Shown: positions 51,219-59,794 of the stretch, piece after piece
Layout: every line of letters begins with the position of its first letter
Numbering within the stretch: the stretch's first letter is position 1
NCBI RefSeq assembly: GCF_001905595.1
Contig: NZ_LIXI01000014.1
Coordinates: 1-64,000 of the forward strand
Direction of reading: 5' to 3'
DNA length: 64,000 bases
DNA from: Streptomyces sp. CB00316
GTDB taxonomy: Bacteria; Actinomycetota; Actinomycetes; Streptomycetales; Streptomycetaceae
Made by a program: the position numbers and the translations under genes
The notes under the pieces: model-generated
Told to the model about the DNA's origin: nothing
The model's database searches: none
Seen by the model: the letters and a program-made list of their open reading frames with translations, nothing else

Positions 51219-52226
51219 TCAGTCCAGCGGACCACGCAGCGCTGTGGAGTCGCTCCGCCACGCGGCGAGCAGACGCGCGGCGAGACGGTCCTCCAGGAGT
51301 CCGGTGGCCTCGATTCCGAAGGCGATGTCGGGTTCCAGGTGCGGCTCGTCGGCGAGCAGCCCCCCGATGACATCGCGGCGTACCACCTGTTCGTGCACCG
51401 CGTCGGCCTCCACGTGTTCGTCGTAGAACCGCTGGGCTGCCGGTCCCGCACCGACGCGTCTCAGTGCCGCGGCGAGCCGGCGCGAACCGGGTGAGGAGGT
51501 GACCTCGACGGCGGCGAAGTGGCCGACGAGAGCACCCCTGAGGGAGCGGTGGAGCCCGAAGAGGGACATCAGGTTGACGGTGGCGAGCACGTCCCCGGGC
51601 GCGGCGTCGAGGTAGTGCCCGTACACCGTCTCCAACGACAGGTCGCTCATCAGGTCGGCGTACAGACGGGCATGGATGTCCGCTTCCCGTCCGGCGCCGA
51701 ACTCGTCGAACTCGACCGCCACCATGGCGGCCTTGGCCCGTCCGTACAGCCGCGGGATGACCCAGGCGTGCGGATCGGCTTCCTTGAGGTGGTAGAGCGA
51801 GCGCAGGGCGGCGTACTCGCGTAGCTGCCACAGCTCGCCGTCGTTCCGCAGGAAGTGGCTGACGCTGTGGCCGTCGTCGCCGACGGGCTCGACGAGCAGA
51901 CCGGCCAGCGCGGCGTCCACGGTCCCGTCCGTGCGGGCGCCCGCACGGAGGGCGGCGAGGAACGGCTGCTCCAGGGAGCGGCGCAGTCCGAGCAGGGCGG
52001 GGTCCCACTCGTGCTCCTCCTCCACGTCCTCGAAGCCCTGGTAGTGCAGTTCGTACAGGACGTAGAGGGCTAGCTGGAGGTCGTCGCCGAAGGGGTCCGC
52101 GTCACCGGCCACCTGGGCCCGGAGGCCCTCGCCCGTCCGTAGAGCGGCGATGACCTCGCCCGACAGCGGTCCGCGCGGGGCGGGCAGCGGGGGGCTGCGG
52201 CGCCTCGGCTCACGGTAGGCGGGCAT
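51219..52226 (-). CDS. Iron-containing redox enzyme, haem-oxygenase-like diiron fold
   Basis: A 335-residue all-helical protein resembling the 'iron-containing redox enzyme' group of haem-oxygenase-like diiron oxidases (HDO). Candidate metal ligands are seen in ELHYQGFEDVEEEHEWD, EFDEFGAGREADIHARLYADLM and RFYDEHVEADAVHEQ, which space Glu and His residues as in that group. HDO enzymes carry out oxidations such as N-oxygenation, desaturation and C-C cleavage. The ATG at 52226 overlaps the CDGSH gene stop by one base and has ggag in front, so the iron-sulfur protein may be its electron donor. The substrate is unknown. Confidence 0.75.
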   Translation of the reverse strand: MPAYREPRRRSPPLPAPRGPLSGEVIAALRTGEGLRAQVAGDADPFGDDLQLALYVLYELHYQGFEDVEEEHEWDPALLGLRRSLEQPFLAALRAGARTDGTVDAALAGLLVEPVGDDGHSVSHFLRNDGELWQLREYAALRSLYHLKEADPHAWVIPRLYGRAKAAMVAVEFDEFGAGREADIHARLYADLMSDLSLETVYGHYLDAAPGDVLATVNLMSLFGLHRSLRGALVGHFAAVEVTSSPGSRRLAAALRRVGAGPAAQRFYDEHVEADAVHEQVVRRDVIGGLLADEPHLEPDIAFGIEATGLLEDRLAARLLAAWRSDSTALRGPLD

Positions 52227-52480
52227 CAGACGGCTCCATCGGTACGGCCGGTCGCGTCGTCCGGGTGTGGTTCCGGCTTCACGCGGCGGCGGTGACTGGT
52301 GTCGCACCAGGGGTACGTACGGGTCTTGCGGCAGGTGCAGATCGCGGCGGTGAAGCGGCGGGAGGTGTACAGGGTGCCGTCGTCGCCGACCACCTCGACC
52401 GGCCCCTCCACCAGGAGCGGCCCGTCGGCACCGAGGGTGACGCGGGCGGGGCGGCCGGACCGTTCAGGGCTGCTCGGCAC
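52226..52480 (-). CDS. CDGSH-type iron-sulfur protein
   Basis: An 84-residue small protein with one CDGSH domain. The cluster motif C-x-C-x2-T-x3-P-x-C-D-x-S-H is complete: Cys48, Cys50, Cys59 and His63 (the usual Gly of CDGSH is Thr). It should hold a labile 2Fe-2S cluster with 3Cys:1His ligation, acting in electron or cluster transfer. The GTG start lies inside the end of the methyltransferase gene (17-nt overlap), and its stop overlaps the next ATG. Tight coupling suggests that the three proteins are made together. Confidence 0.88.
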   Translation of the reverse strand: MPSSPERSGRPARVTLGADGPLLVEGPVEVVGDDGTLYTSRRFTAAICTCRKTRTYPWCDTSHRRRVKPEPHPDDATGRTDGAV

Positions 52481-53153
52481 GGATGACCACCAGCTTCTCC
52501 TCGTCGGTGTGCTCGTCCAGGAGGCCCCGGCCTCGCAGCCACGGGAGCCGGGAGCGCAGGACGGGTCCGAACGGCACGCTCGCCGTGTCGCTGACCTCGG
52601 CCTTCAGCCCGCCTCGAGACAGGTGCCGCAGGGTCTCCTCCGTACCGGTCAGTTCGGAGTGGACCATGAGCAGGACGCCTCCCCTGCGCAGGAGGTAGGG
52701 GGCCGCTTCGCAGATGCGGTCCACCACCGCGCGCCCGTCGTGCCCCGCGTCCCAGGCGCGGGCGTTCCCGCGCCTGGGCGGCGGGCCCAGCGGCGAGGGG
52801 ACGTAGGGCGGGTTGCTGAGCACCAGGTCGTAGGTCCGGCCGGGCACCGGGTCCGCCAGGTCGCCCCGGTGGACGGTCACCCGCTGCCGGGCGAGCCGGG
52901 CGTTCAGGCGGGCGGTGAGTACGGCGCGGCGGCCGACGTCGACGGCGGTCACGTGTGCGCCCCGGCGTGCGGCGGCCACCGCGAGGAGGCCGCTGCCGGT
53001 GCCGAGGTCGATCACCTCGGAGCCGGGGCGGACGGTCTCGCGGGCCAGGGCCCGCAGCAGCAGGTGGGTGTCGTGCTGGGGCGCGTAGACACCGGGCAGG
53101 GTGCGGACACCCCGCCGCCGGGAAGCAGCCGACGTGTTCACAGCAGCGGTCAC
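52464..53153 (-). CDS. HemK-like class I SAM-dependent methyltransferase
   Basis: A 229-residue methyltransferase. EVIDLGTGSGLLAVAAARRG is the SAM-binding motif I and LVLSNPPYVPSP the NPPY motif used by HemK/PrmC-type enzymes to methylate glutamine or amide nitrogen. It lacks the N-terminal helical domain of true PrmC, so its target is uncertain. The GTG start at 53153 is well supported by aggaggt five bases ahead. It is first in an operon with a CDGSH protein and an HDO-like enzyme. Confidence 0.85.
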   Translation of the reverse strand: MTAAVNTSAASRRRGVRTLPGVYAPQHDTHLLLRALARETVRPGSEVIDLGTGSGLLAVAAARRGAHVTAVDVGRRAVLTARLNARLARQRVTVHRGDLADPVPGRTYDLVLSNPPYVPSPLGPPPRRGNARAWDAGHDGRAVVDRICEAAPYLLRRGGVLLMVHSELTGTEETLRHLSRGGLKAEVSDTASVPFGPVLRSRLPWLRGRGLLDEHTDEEKLVVIRAEQP

Positions 53154-53363
53154 GGATACCTCCTGCACGCGTCGGGCGCGTGAATCGTGGGTCATTCCAC
53201 CCGTCAAGGCTCCGCCCCTTCGGTCCGGGGCGCCAATCGTGAGGTCGCACGGCGTGACCGGTCTTCGGACCCGGCCGACGTACCGAGTTCCCCTGCCCGA
53301 TCCGTTCACACCTGCGAAACCCTGTCGGGTGGCAGGGCGGCGACAGGGGCCGCGGCGCGCAAC

Positions 53364-53403
53364 AGGGCGGGGCCCCGCACACAGCCGTGCGGGGCCCCGC
53401 CCT
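53364..53403 (-). terminator. Terminator with 17-bp perfect arms
   Basis: agggcggggccccgcac and its exact complement, with a six-base loop, lie just past the stop of the small membrane protein gene (minus strand). They also insulate the methyltransferase operon. Confidence 0.85.
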
Positions 53404-53422
53404 GACAAGCGTTCCTCCTGCT

Positions 53423-53602
53423 TCAGCGCCTGCGCGACGCTCCGGTACGCAGGCCGGAACCGACTCCTGCAACGTGCAGGGCGAGCAGGGTCAGACCGAT
53501 GAGCATGACATTCGTCGATGCGAACACCTCGTTCGTCGAGATGTCCGCCGCGTTGATCAGGAAGGCGATGAAGAACAGAACTGCCGCGGCTATACCGAGC
53601 AT
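53423..53602 (-). CDS. Small two-helix membrane protein
   Basis: A 59-residue protein with two hydrophobic segments (LGIAAAVLFFIAFLINAA and NVMLIGLTLLALHVAGV) joined by a short polar loop, and a basic C-terminus (GASRRR). Similar tiny proteins are common in Streptomyces, without known function. The ATG at 53602 follows ggaaggga. Confidence 0.75.
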   Translation of the reverse strand: MLGIAAAVLFFIAFLINAADISTNEVFASTNVMLIGLTLLALHVAGVGSGLRTGASRRR

Positions 53603-53832
53603 GGGTGATTCCCTTCCTAGTGTGGTGAGAGCCGTGTGCCCACGAATCACGGAGTTAGACAGCCGAGGGCGCGTCACAGGGGCGTGAGCGCGTGCGGCAG
53701 TGCCCCGTTCGCCATCCCGCGCGCCCTGCCGGGGGCCTCGGGGCGCGGCGAGGATGAGCCGACCGCACAAGATCCCGGCGAATCCGCGCACCCGCCCTTC
53801 GGCGGGTGGCCATGCGGTGGAAGGAATCCACG

Positions 53833-54594
53833 TTGCTGCTTCTCATCTCCCCCGACGGTGTCGAAGAGGCCCTCGAGTGCGCGAAGGCGGCGGAGCATCT
53901 CGACATCGTCGACGTCAAGAAGCCCGACGAGGGCTCGCTCGGCGCGAACTACCCGTGGGTCATCAGGGCGATCCGCGGAGCGGTCCCGGCGGACAAGCCG
54001 GTCTCCGCGACCGTGGGGGACGTACCGTACAAGCCTGGCACGGTGGCCCAGGCGGCGCTCGGCGCGGCCGTCTCGGGAGCCACGTACATCAAGGTCGGCC
54101 TCTACGGATGCACCACGCCCGACCAGGCCATCGAGGTCATGAGCGGGGTCGTCCGGGCCGTGAAGGACTACCGGCCGGACGCGTTCGTCGTCGCCTCGGG
54201 GTACGCCGACGCCCACCGGATCGGCTGCGTCAACCCGCTCGCGCTGCCCGACATCGCCCGCCGCTCCGGCTCCGACGCGGCGATGCTCGACACCGCGGTC
54301 AAGGACGGGACCCGGCTCTTCGACCATGTTCCGCCGGCCGCGTGCGCGGAGTTCGTCCGGCTGGCCCACGAGGCCGGTCTGCTCGCCGCCCTGGCGGGCA
54401 GCGTGAAGGCGGAGGACCTCGCGACGCTGACCAGCATCGGGACGGACATCGTGGGCGTGCGCGGGGCGGTCTGCGAGGGGGGCGACCGCAACTCCGGCAG
54501 GATCCAGCCGCGGCTGGTGGCCGCCTTCCGGGCGGAGATGGACCGGCACGCCCGGGAGCACGCGACCGCCGCGACCGCCGCGACCGCGCTCTGA
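53833..54594 (+). CDS. mfnB: (5-formylfuran-3-yl)methyl phosphate synthase, MfnB type
   Basis: A 253-residue TIM-barrel enzyme homologous to archaeal MfnB, which joins two glyceraldehyde-3-phosphate molecules into a furan (4-HFC-P). Hallmarks are IVDVKKPDEGSLGANYPWVI with the Schiff-base Lys, ATYIKVGLYGC with the second Lys, and GTDIVGVRGAVCEGGDR. The start is taken as TTG at 53833, since the product then begins MLLLISPDGVEEA like archaeal homologues and aaggaa precedes it; ATG at 53806 or 53812 is possible. Bacteria do not make methanofuran for methanogenesis, so it likely feeds the three downstream genes to make a furan metabolite. Confidence 0.88.
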   Translation: MLLLISPDGVEEALECAKAAEHLDIVDVKKPDEGSLGANYPWVIRAIRGAVPADKPVSATVGDVPYKPGTVAQAALGAAVSGATYIKVGLYGCTTPDQAIEVMSGVVRAVKDYRPDAFVVASGYADAHRIGCVNPLALPDIARRSGSDAAMLDTAVKDGTRLFDHVPPAACAEFVRLAHEAGLLAALAGSVKAEDLATLTSIGTDIVGVRGAVCEGGDRNSGRIQPRLVAAFRAEMDRHAREHATAATAATAL

Positions 54595-54602
54595 CCGCCG
54601 GC

Positions 54603-55988
54603 ATGGGACACCGCGAACCCGGCGGCGAGCGCTTCGCCGTCCTCGATCCGGCGACGGGAGAGGCCTTCGGTGAGGCGCCCGACCAGCGGCCGGATGAGCT
54701 GGACGACGCCGTCGCCCGGGGCCACGAGGCGTGGCGGAGCTGGCGGTCCGACCCCGCCGCCCGGGCCACCGCCCTGCTCGCCTCGGCCGACGCCGTGGAG
54801 GCGGCCGGGGCGGAGCTCGCTCCCCTGCTCACCCGGGAACAGGGCAAGCCCCTGGCCGAGTCGTACGCGGAGATCGCCCGTACGGCGGCCCGGCTGCGCC
54901 ACTTCGCCGGTATGGCCCCCGAGGTCCGGACGATCGCGGACGGAAGGCCGGTGCACAGCGAGGTCCGCTGGCGGTCGCTCGGTCCGGTCGCCGCCATCGT
55001 CCCGTGGAACTTCCCCCTCCAGCTCGCTTCGGCGAAGTTCGTGCCCGCGCTCGCGGCGGGCAACACGGTGGTGCTCAAGCCCTCCCCCTTCACACCGCTC
55101 GCCACCCGGCTGCTGGGATCCGTCCTGTCCGCCGCCCTTCCCGAGGGCGTGCTGACGATCGTCACCGGCCGCGAGCCCCTCGGCACCCTCCTGGCGTCAC
55201 ACCCGGGTATCCGCCATGTGACGTTCACCGGCTCCGTGCCCACCGGGCGGGCCGTCGCGGAGGCCGCGGCGCCCGGCCTCACCCGGGTCACCCTGGAACT
55301 GGGCGGCAACGACGCCGCCGTCCTGCTGGACGACGTGGACGTGGAGCGGATCGCTGACCGGCTGTTCTGGGCGGCGTTCCGCAACTGCGGGCAGGTGTGC
55401 ATGGCGGTCAAGCGCGTGTACGCCCCGGCCCACCTACACTCCCAGGTGGTCGAGGCCCTCGCGGAGCGGGCGAAGACCGTCGTCGTCGGGTCCGGTCTCG
55501 ACCCGGGCACGGAGCTGGGGCCCCTCAACAACGCCGCCCAGCTGGCCCGGGTGGAGCGGTGCACGGACCGGGCCCTGGCTGACGGGGCCCGTGCCGTGGC
55601 CGGTGGCCACCGGCTGGACCGGCCGGGCTACTTCTACGCCCCGACCATCCTGGCCGATGTGCCGCCCGGCAGTCCGGTGGTGACGGAGGAGCAGTTCGGC
55701 CCGGTCCTGCCGGTGCTGCCGTACAGAAGCCTCGACGAAGCCGTCGAGGCGGCCAACGCCACCCGCTTCGGGCTGGGCGGTTCGGTGTGGGGGACCGACC
55801 TGGACCGGGCCGGGGCGGTGGCCGACCGGCTGGAGTGCGGGACGGCGTGGGTCAACCACCACGCCGAACTGTCCCTCGCCCAGCCCTTCGCCGGCATCAA
55901 GGACAGCGGGGTCGGCGTCGCGGGCGGGGCGTGGGGGCTCTACGGGAACCTCAGGCCGTTCGTCGTCCACCGTCCGCGGGAGGTCTGA
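54603..55988 (+). CDS. Aldehyde dehydrogenase of the furan operon
   Basis: A 461-residue NAD(P)-dependent aldehyde dehydrogenase, complete. It has PWNFPLQLASAKFVPAL, FTGSVPTGRAV, LELGGND with the catalytic Glu, and FRNCGQVCMAVKR with the nucleophilic Cys. It lies eight bases after the mfnB stop, so co-translation is likely although the ribosome binding site is weak. By context it would oxidise a furan aldehyde, made from 4-HFC-P, to the carboxylate. This gives a contrast to the inactivated paralogue at 4017. Confidence 0.9.
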   Translation: MGHREPGGERFAVLDPATGEAFGEAPDQRPDELDDAVARGHEAWRSWRSDPAARATALLASADAVEAAGAELAPLLTREQGKPLAESYAEIARTAARLRHFAGMAPEVRTIADGRPVHSEVRWRSLGPVAAIVPWNFPLQLASAKFVPALAAGNTVVLKPSPFTPLATRLLGSVLSAALPEGVLTIVTGREPLGTLLASHPGIRHVTFTGSVPTGRAVAEAAAPGLTRVTLELGGNDAAVLLDDVDVERIADRLFWAAFRNCGQVCMAVKRVYAPAHLHSQVVEALAERAKTVVVGSGLDPGTELGPLNNAAQLARVERCTDRALADGARAVAGGHRLDRPGYFYAPTILADVPPGSPVVTEEQFGPVLPVLPYRSLDEAVEAANATRFGLGGSVWGTDLDRAGAVADRLECGTAWVNHHAELSLAQPFAGIKDSGVGVAGGAWGLYGNLRPFVVHRPREV

Positions 55989-55990
55989 CG

Positions 55991-57088
55991 ATGAGATTCG
56001 GTGCGGCGGTACTGCGCTCGTACGAGGAGCCGTTCGCCGTGGAGGAGGTGGTCCTGAGCTCGGGGCCGGCCGAGGGCGAGATCCTGGTCAGGATCGCGGG
56101 GTGCGGGATGTGCCGGACCGATCTGGCCGTCCGGCGTTCGGCGGGCCGCTCACCGCTGCCGGCGGTGCTCGGCCATGAGGGGTCCGGGGTGGTGGTGGAG
56201 ACGGGCGGCCCGGACACCGGCCTCGCCGCAGGCGACCATGTCGTGCTGAGCTTCGACTCCTGCGGGCACTGCCGGAGCTGTCTGGGCGCGGCCCCCGCCT
56301 ACTGCGACCGGTTCGCCCCGCTCAATCTCTTCGGCGGGCGCCCGGAGAAGGCGGCCCGGTTCACCGACGCGGCCGGGGGCGCTCTGGCCCCCCGGTGGTT
56401 CGGCCAGTCCTCCTTCGCCGCGTACGCGGTGGTCCCGGCCCGCAACGCCGTACGCGTCGATCCCTCGCTGCCCCTCGCCCTGCTCGGGCCGCTCGGCTGC
56501 GGCTTCCTCACCGGGGCAGGGGCGGTCCTCAACTCCTTCGGCGCGGGCCCCGGAGACACCGTCGCGGTCTACGGCGCGGGGGCGGTGGGGCTGGCCGCGG
56601 TCATGGCGGCGACCGCTGCCGGGGCGGTGGCCGTGGCGGTCGACCGGCATCCCGAACGGCTCGCCCTCGCCGAGAAGCTGGACGCGGTCCCGGTGCACTC
56701 GGACTCCGCCGATCTACCGGACCGCGTCCGACGGCTGACGGACGGCGGCGCGCAGTACGCCCTGGACACCACGGGCTCCGCTCAGTTGATCAACGACGCG
56801 CTCCGGGCCCTGCGCCCGACCGGCCATCTCGGCCTGGTGGCAAGGCTGCACACCGCGCTGCCGCTCGAACCGGGGACCTTGGACCGGGGCCGGAAGATCT
56901 CCCACATCTGCGAGGGGGGCGCGGTGCCGGGGCTGCTCATCCCACGGCTGACCGGGCTGTGGCAGGCCGGGCGCTTCCCCTTCGACCAGCTGATCCGTAC
57001 GTATCCGCTCGCCGACATCAACGAGGCCGAACGCGACTGCGAGGCGGGCCTCGTGGTCAAACCGGTCCTGATTCCGCACCAGGCGTGA
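55991..57088 (+). CDS. Zinc-dependent alcohol dehydrogenase (aryl-alcohol type)
   Basis: A 365-residue medium-chain dehydrogenase. Catalytic zinc ligands are Cys in GCGMCRTD, His-Glu in LGHEGSG and the later Cys in GPLGCGFLTGAG. Structural zinc is held by the C-x2-C-x2-C...C set in CGHCRSCLGAAPAYC. The cofactor motif is VYGAGAVGLAA. Sequence features resemble benzyl/aryl-alcohol dehydrogenases, which fits a furanyl alcohol substrate. The ATG lies three bases after the previous stop and follows gggaggt. It may interconvert hydroxymethyl and formyl groups on the furan. Confidence 0.9.
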   Translation: MRFGAAVLRSYEEPFAVEEVVLSSGPAEGEILVRIAGCGMCRTDLAVRRSAGRSPLPAVLGHEGSGVVVETGGPDTGLAAGDHVVLSFDSCGHCRSCLGAAPAYCDRFAPLNLFGGRPEKAARFTDAAGGALAPRWFGQSSFAAYAVVPARNAVRVDPSLPLALLGPLGCGFLTGAGAVLNSFGAGPGDTVAVYGAGAVGLAAVMAATAAGAVAVAVDRHPERLALAEKLDAVPVHSDSADLPDRVRRLTDGGAQYALDTTGSAQLINDALRALRPTGHLGLVARLHTALPLEPGTLDRGRKISHICEGGAVPGLLIPRLTGLWQAGRFPFDQLIRTYPLADINEAERDCEAGLVVKPVLIPHQA

Positions 57089-57115
57089 TCTCTACTCGCA
57101 CCAAGAGGAGTGCAC

Positions 57116-58027
57116 ATGGTCGATACAGCGCACCGGAACACCGGTGTGGAGGGTGTGGCAGGAGGGGTCGGTGTGACCGCGCTTCTGGTCGCCGCGGCGC
57201 GGGCGATCGAGACGCACCGCCCCGACAGCCTGGCGCAGGACGCCTACGCGGAGCACTTCGTGCGCGCCGCACCGGCGTCCGCGGGCTGGCCGGTGCACCT
57301 GCGGGAGGTTCCGGACGGGGACACGGACCCGCTGTGGGGACGGTTCGCTCGGTACTTCGGGCTGCGGACCCGGGTCCTCGACGACTTCCTTCTGCGGTCG
57401 GTGCATACGGGGAACGTCCGCCAGGTGGTCCTTCTCGGGGCGGGTCTGGACTCGCGCGCGTTCCGGCTCGACTGGCCTCCCGGCTGTGTGATCTTCGAGA
57501 TCGACCGGGGGGAGGTGCTGGCGTTCAAGCACCAGGTGCTCGGCGGACTGTCGGCCACCCCGAAGGCGGTGCGCGTGCCGCTCCCGATGGATCTGCGCGC
57601 CGACTGGGCCGGTGCGCTGCCCGGCGCCGGCTTCGACCCGGCCGCGCCGAGCGTCTGGCTGGTCGAGGGGCTGCTGTTCTATCTGCCCCCCGCCGCCGAG
57701 AGCTACCTCATCGATACGGTGGACCGGCTGAGCACGGGGGGAAGCGCGCTGGCCTTCGAGGTCAAGCTCGACAAGGACCTGCTGGAGTACCGCGACAGCC
57801 CGCTCTACACGTCGACGCACCGCCAGCTCGGCATCGACCTGCTGGACCTGTTCGACAGGGAGCCACGGCCCGACTCCGCCGGGGATCTGGTGGACAAGGG
57901 CTGGTCCACCGCGGTCCACACCCCGTTCGACTTCACCCGTCGGCACGGCCGCGGTCCGCTGCCCGAGCAGAACGACGCGCTGGCGGGCAACCGGTGGGTG
58001 TTCGCGGACAAGCCGCTGCGGACGTAG
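57116..58027 (+). CDS. SAM-dependent methyltransferase (leucine-carboxyl-methyltransferase-like)
   Basis: A 303-residue class I methyltransferase of the PPM1/LCMT-like (TIGR00027) group: GVTALLVAAARAIETHRPDSL, VVLLGAGLDSRAFRLDWP (SAM site), IFEIDRGEVLAFK, and VWLVEGLLFYLPP. Members methylate carboxylates or hydroxyls, and several act in natural product pathways. It closes the furan operon, so methyl ester formation on a furan carboxylate is a reasonable but unproven role. The ATG at 57116 follows agaggag; an in-frame GTG two codons earlier is less likely. A strong terminator follows. Confidence 0.88.
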   Translation: MVDTAHRNTGVEGVAGGVGVTALLVAAARAIETHRPDSLAQDAYAEHFVRAAPASAGWPVHLREVPDGDTDPLWGRFARYFGLRTRVLDDFLLRSVHTGNVRQVVLLGAGLDSRAFRLDWPPGCVIFEIDRGEVLAFKHQVLGGLSATPKAVRVPLPMDLRADWAGALPGAGFDPAAPSVWLVEGLLFYLPPAAESYLIDTVDRLSTGGSALAFEVKLDKDLLEYRDSPLYTSTHRQLGIDLLDLFDREPRPDSAGDLVDKGWSTAVHTPFDFTRRHGRGPLPEQNDALAGNRWVFADKPLRT

Positions 58028-58190
58028 ACGCGGACCGCGGCACCCGGGGAGGTCCGTCACCGTCGTGCGTCGCGCAGGCGGAGAAGGTACGTGGCCGTCA
58101 GCGCGACGGCACGGTCCCAAGGACGGCAAGCTCGGGACCGGCACCCACTACGTCGACGTACGCTGACCCGCGTCGGCCCGTACACCCTCC

Positions 58191-58242
58191 CCGGACGGCC
58201 GGTCACCGCAGGCAACTCGCCCCCAGGTGACCGGCCGTCCGG
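58191..58242 (+). terminator. Terminator between the furan and carotenoid operons
   Basis: Perfect 17-bp arms (ccggacggccggtcacc and complement) around an 18-base loop. The rest of 58028-58534 contains no gene I can support; the crt promoter should lie between 58243 and 58520, but I could not assign boxes. Confidence 0.75.
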
Positions 58243-58534
58243 CCGTTCGCCCCGCCTCGCGCCGTCAGGCCCCTACGAGAGCCACGAGCCCGCTCCCCCG
58301 GTTCGCACAGGCCGCTTCCCGTAGGCCGAACGGGCGGGCCGACACCTCCCGGGCCAGCTTCCCGGGTGTTTCTCCGCCGGAAGCATGCCGCTGTCGTGAT
58401 CGTCTCTGACCACCGCTCTCCTTCCCCGCTCGGCCCACGCGCCCGATCAGTCCTGCCTCACCGCATCCGAACGGGGTACGTGTGCGGAAGGAGTGGCGAA
58501 CGGTTCGCCGCCCACCTGACCGGAAGGACGTGAG

Positions 58535-59794
58535 ATGGCCCGCATCCCGGCCGTGGAACACTCCTTCGCCGCCTGCCCGCTCCCGGCGGCCCCCGGAGCG
58601 TCGGCCACGGCGGCAGGGGCCGTCGACGCGGACGTGGCAGGCGCCGTCCTGCGCACCGCACGAGCGGTCCTCGCGGAACGGGTCGCCCAGGCGTCCGAGA
58701 TCGACGCCTCGTTCTCCGGGGACCTGGCCGGGCGGGTCGCCGACTTCACGCTGGACGGGGGCAAGCGGATGCGCCCCCGGCTCCTGTGGTGGGGGATGCG
58801 GGCCTGCGGTTCGGCGGACCCCGGTGCCACCGCGGCCGCGCTGCGACTGGGGGTCGCGCTGGAGCTCATCCAGACCTGCGCGCTCATCCACGACGACGTG
58901 ATGGACCGCTCGCGCCTGCGCCGGGGCAAACCCGCCGTGCACATCGGCCTCGCGGGCCGGGCGGGTCTGTCCCCGGACTCGGAGCGGGGCTCCGCGTTCG
59001 GCACCTCCGCCGCCGTACTGGCCGGGGACCTCGCACTGGCCTGGGCCGACGACACCGTCGCGGAGACTGCGCTGCCCACCCCCGTACGACAGCGGATCGG
59101 AGCCATCTGGCGCTCCCTGCGGACCGAGATGGTCGCGGGTCAGTACCTGGACCTGCACGGCCAGGCCACCGGTGGCTCCTCGGCGGCGCGGGCGATACGG
59201 ACCGCCTGTCTCAAGAGCGCCCTGTACTCCGTCGAGCGGCCCTTGGCGATCGGGGCCGCCCTGGCCGACGCCGATGAGCGCACCACGGCCGCACTGCGTT
59301 CGGCCGGCCGGTGCGCCGGGATCGCCTTCCAGCTCCGGGACGATCTGCTCGGGGTCTTCGGAGACCCGGCGCGGACCGGGAAACCGTCCGGCGACGACAT
59401 CCGTGAGGGCAAGCCGACCTACCTCCTCGCCGTCGCCCGGGAGCGGGCCGAGGCCACAGGCGACGAAAGGGCGCTGGCCGTCCTCGGCCAGGCCGTGGGC
59501 AACGCCGGCGTCACCGAGGGGGGCCTCGCCGACGTACGCGGAGTCTTCGAGGCGACCGGCGCACGCGCCCATGTGGAGCGGAAGGCGGAGCGCCTCCGCG
59601 ACCACGCCGTACACCGTCTGGGCGAGGCCGTCGACGTGGACGCACACGGCGGCCGGCAGCTGCTCAGCCTGCTGCGCACCGTCTCCGGAGACCCGTCCGG
59701 GCACGGCTCCGCCACCCCCGACGACCCGGGCGGGCACGACAGCCCGGCAGCAGCCCGGGCCCTGTCCGCGACCGAAGGAGGAGGTGTCCGGTGA
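58535..59794 (+). CDS. crtE: Geranylgeranyl diphosphate synthase
   Basis: A 419-residue trans-isoprenyl diphosphate synthase making C20 GGPP from IPP and allylic diphosphates. The first aspartate-rich motif is LIHDDVMD (Asp120, Asp121, Asp124) and the second is QLRDDLLGVFGD (about 267-277). DGGKRMRP binds IPP. The C-terminal 40 residues are a Gly/Pro/Ser-rich extension. The ATG at 58535 follows ggaagg. It is the first gene of a crtE-I-B-V operon matching the order in S. griseus and S. coelicolor. Its TGA overlaps the crtI GTG. Confidence 0.95.
   Translation: MARIPAVEHSFAACPLPAAPGASATAAGAVDADVAGAVLRTARAVLAERVAQASEIDASFSGDLAGRVADFTLDGGKRMRPRLLWWGMRACGSADPGATAAALRLGVALELIQTCALIHDDVMDRSRLRRGKPAVHIGLAGRAGLSPDSERGSAFGTSAAVLAGDLALAWADDTVAETALPTPVRQRIGAIWRSLRTEMVAGQYLDLHGQATGGSSAARAIRTACLKSALYSVERPLAIGAALADADERTTAALRSAGRCAGIAFQLRDDLLGVFGDPARTGKPSGDDIREGKPTYLLAVARERAEATGDERALAVLGQAVGNAGVTEGGLADVRGVFEATGARAHVERKAERLRDHAVHRLGEAVDVDAHGGRQLLSLLRTVSGDPSGHGSATPDDPGGHDSPAAARALSATEGGGVR

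Noticed and set aside
58265..59737. Minus-strand frame of about 490 residues over crtE
   Set aside because: Antisense shadow; crtE has both aspartate-rich motifs and a good ribosome binding site.
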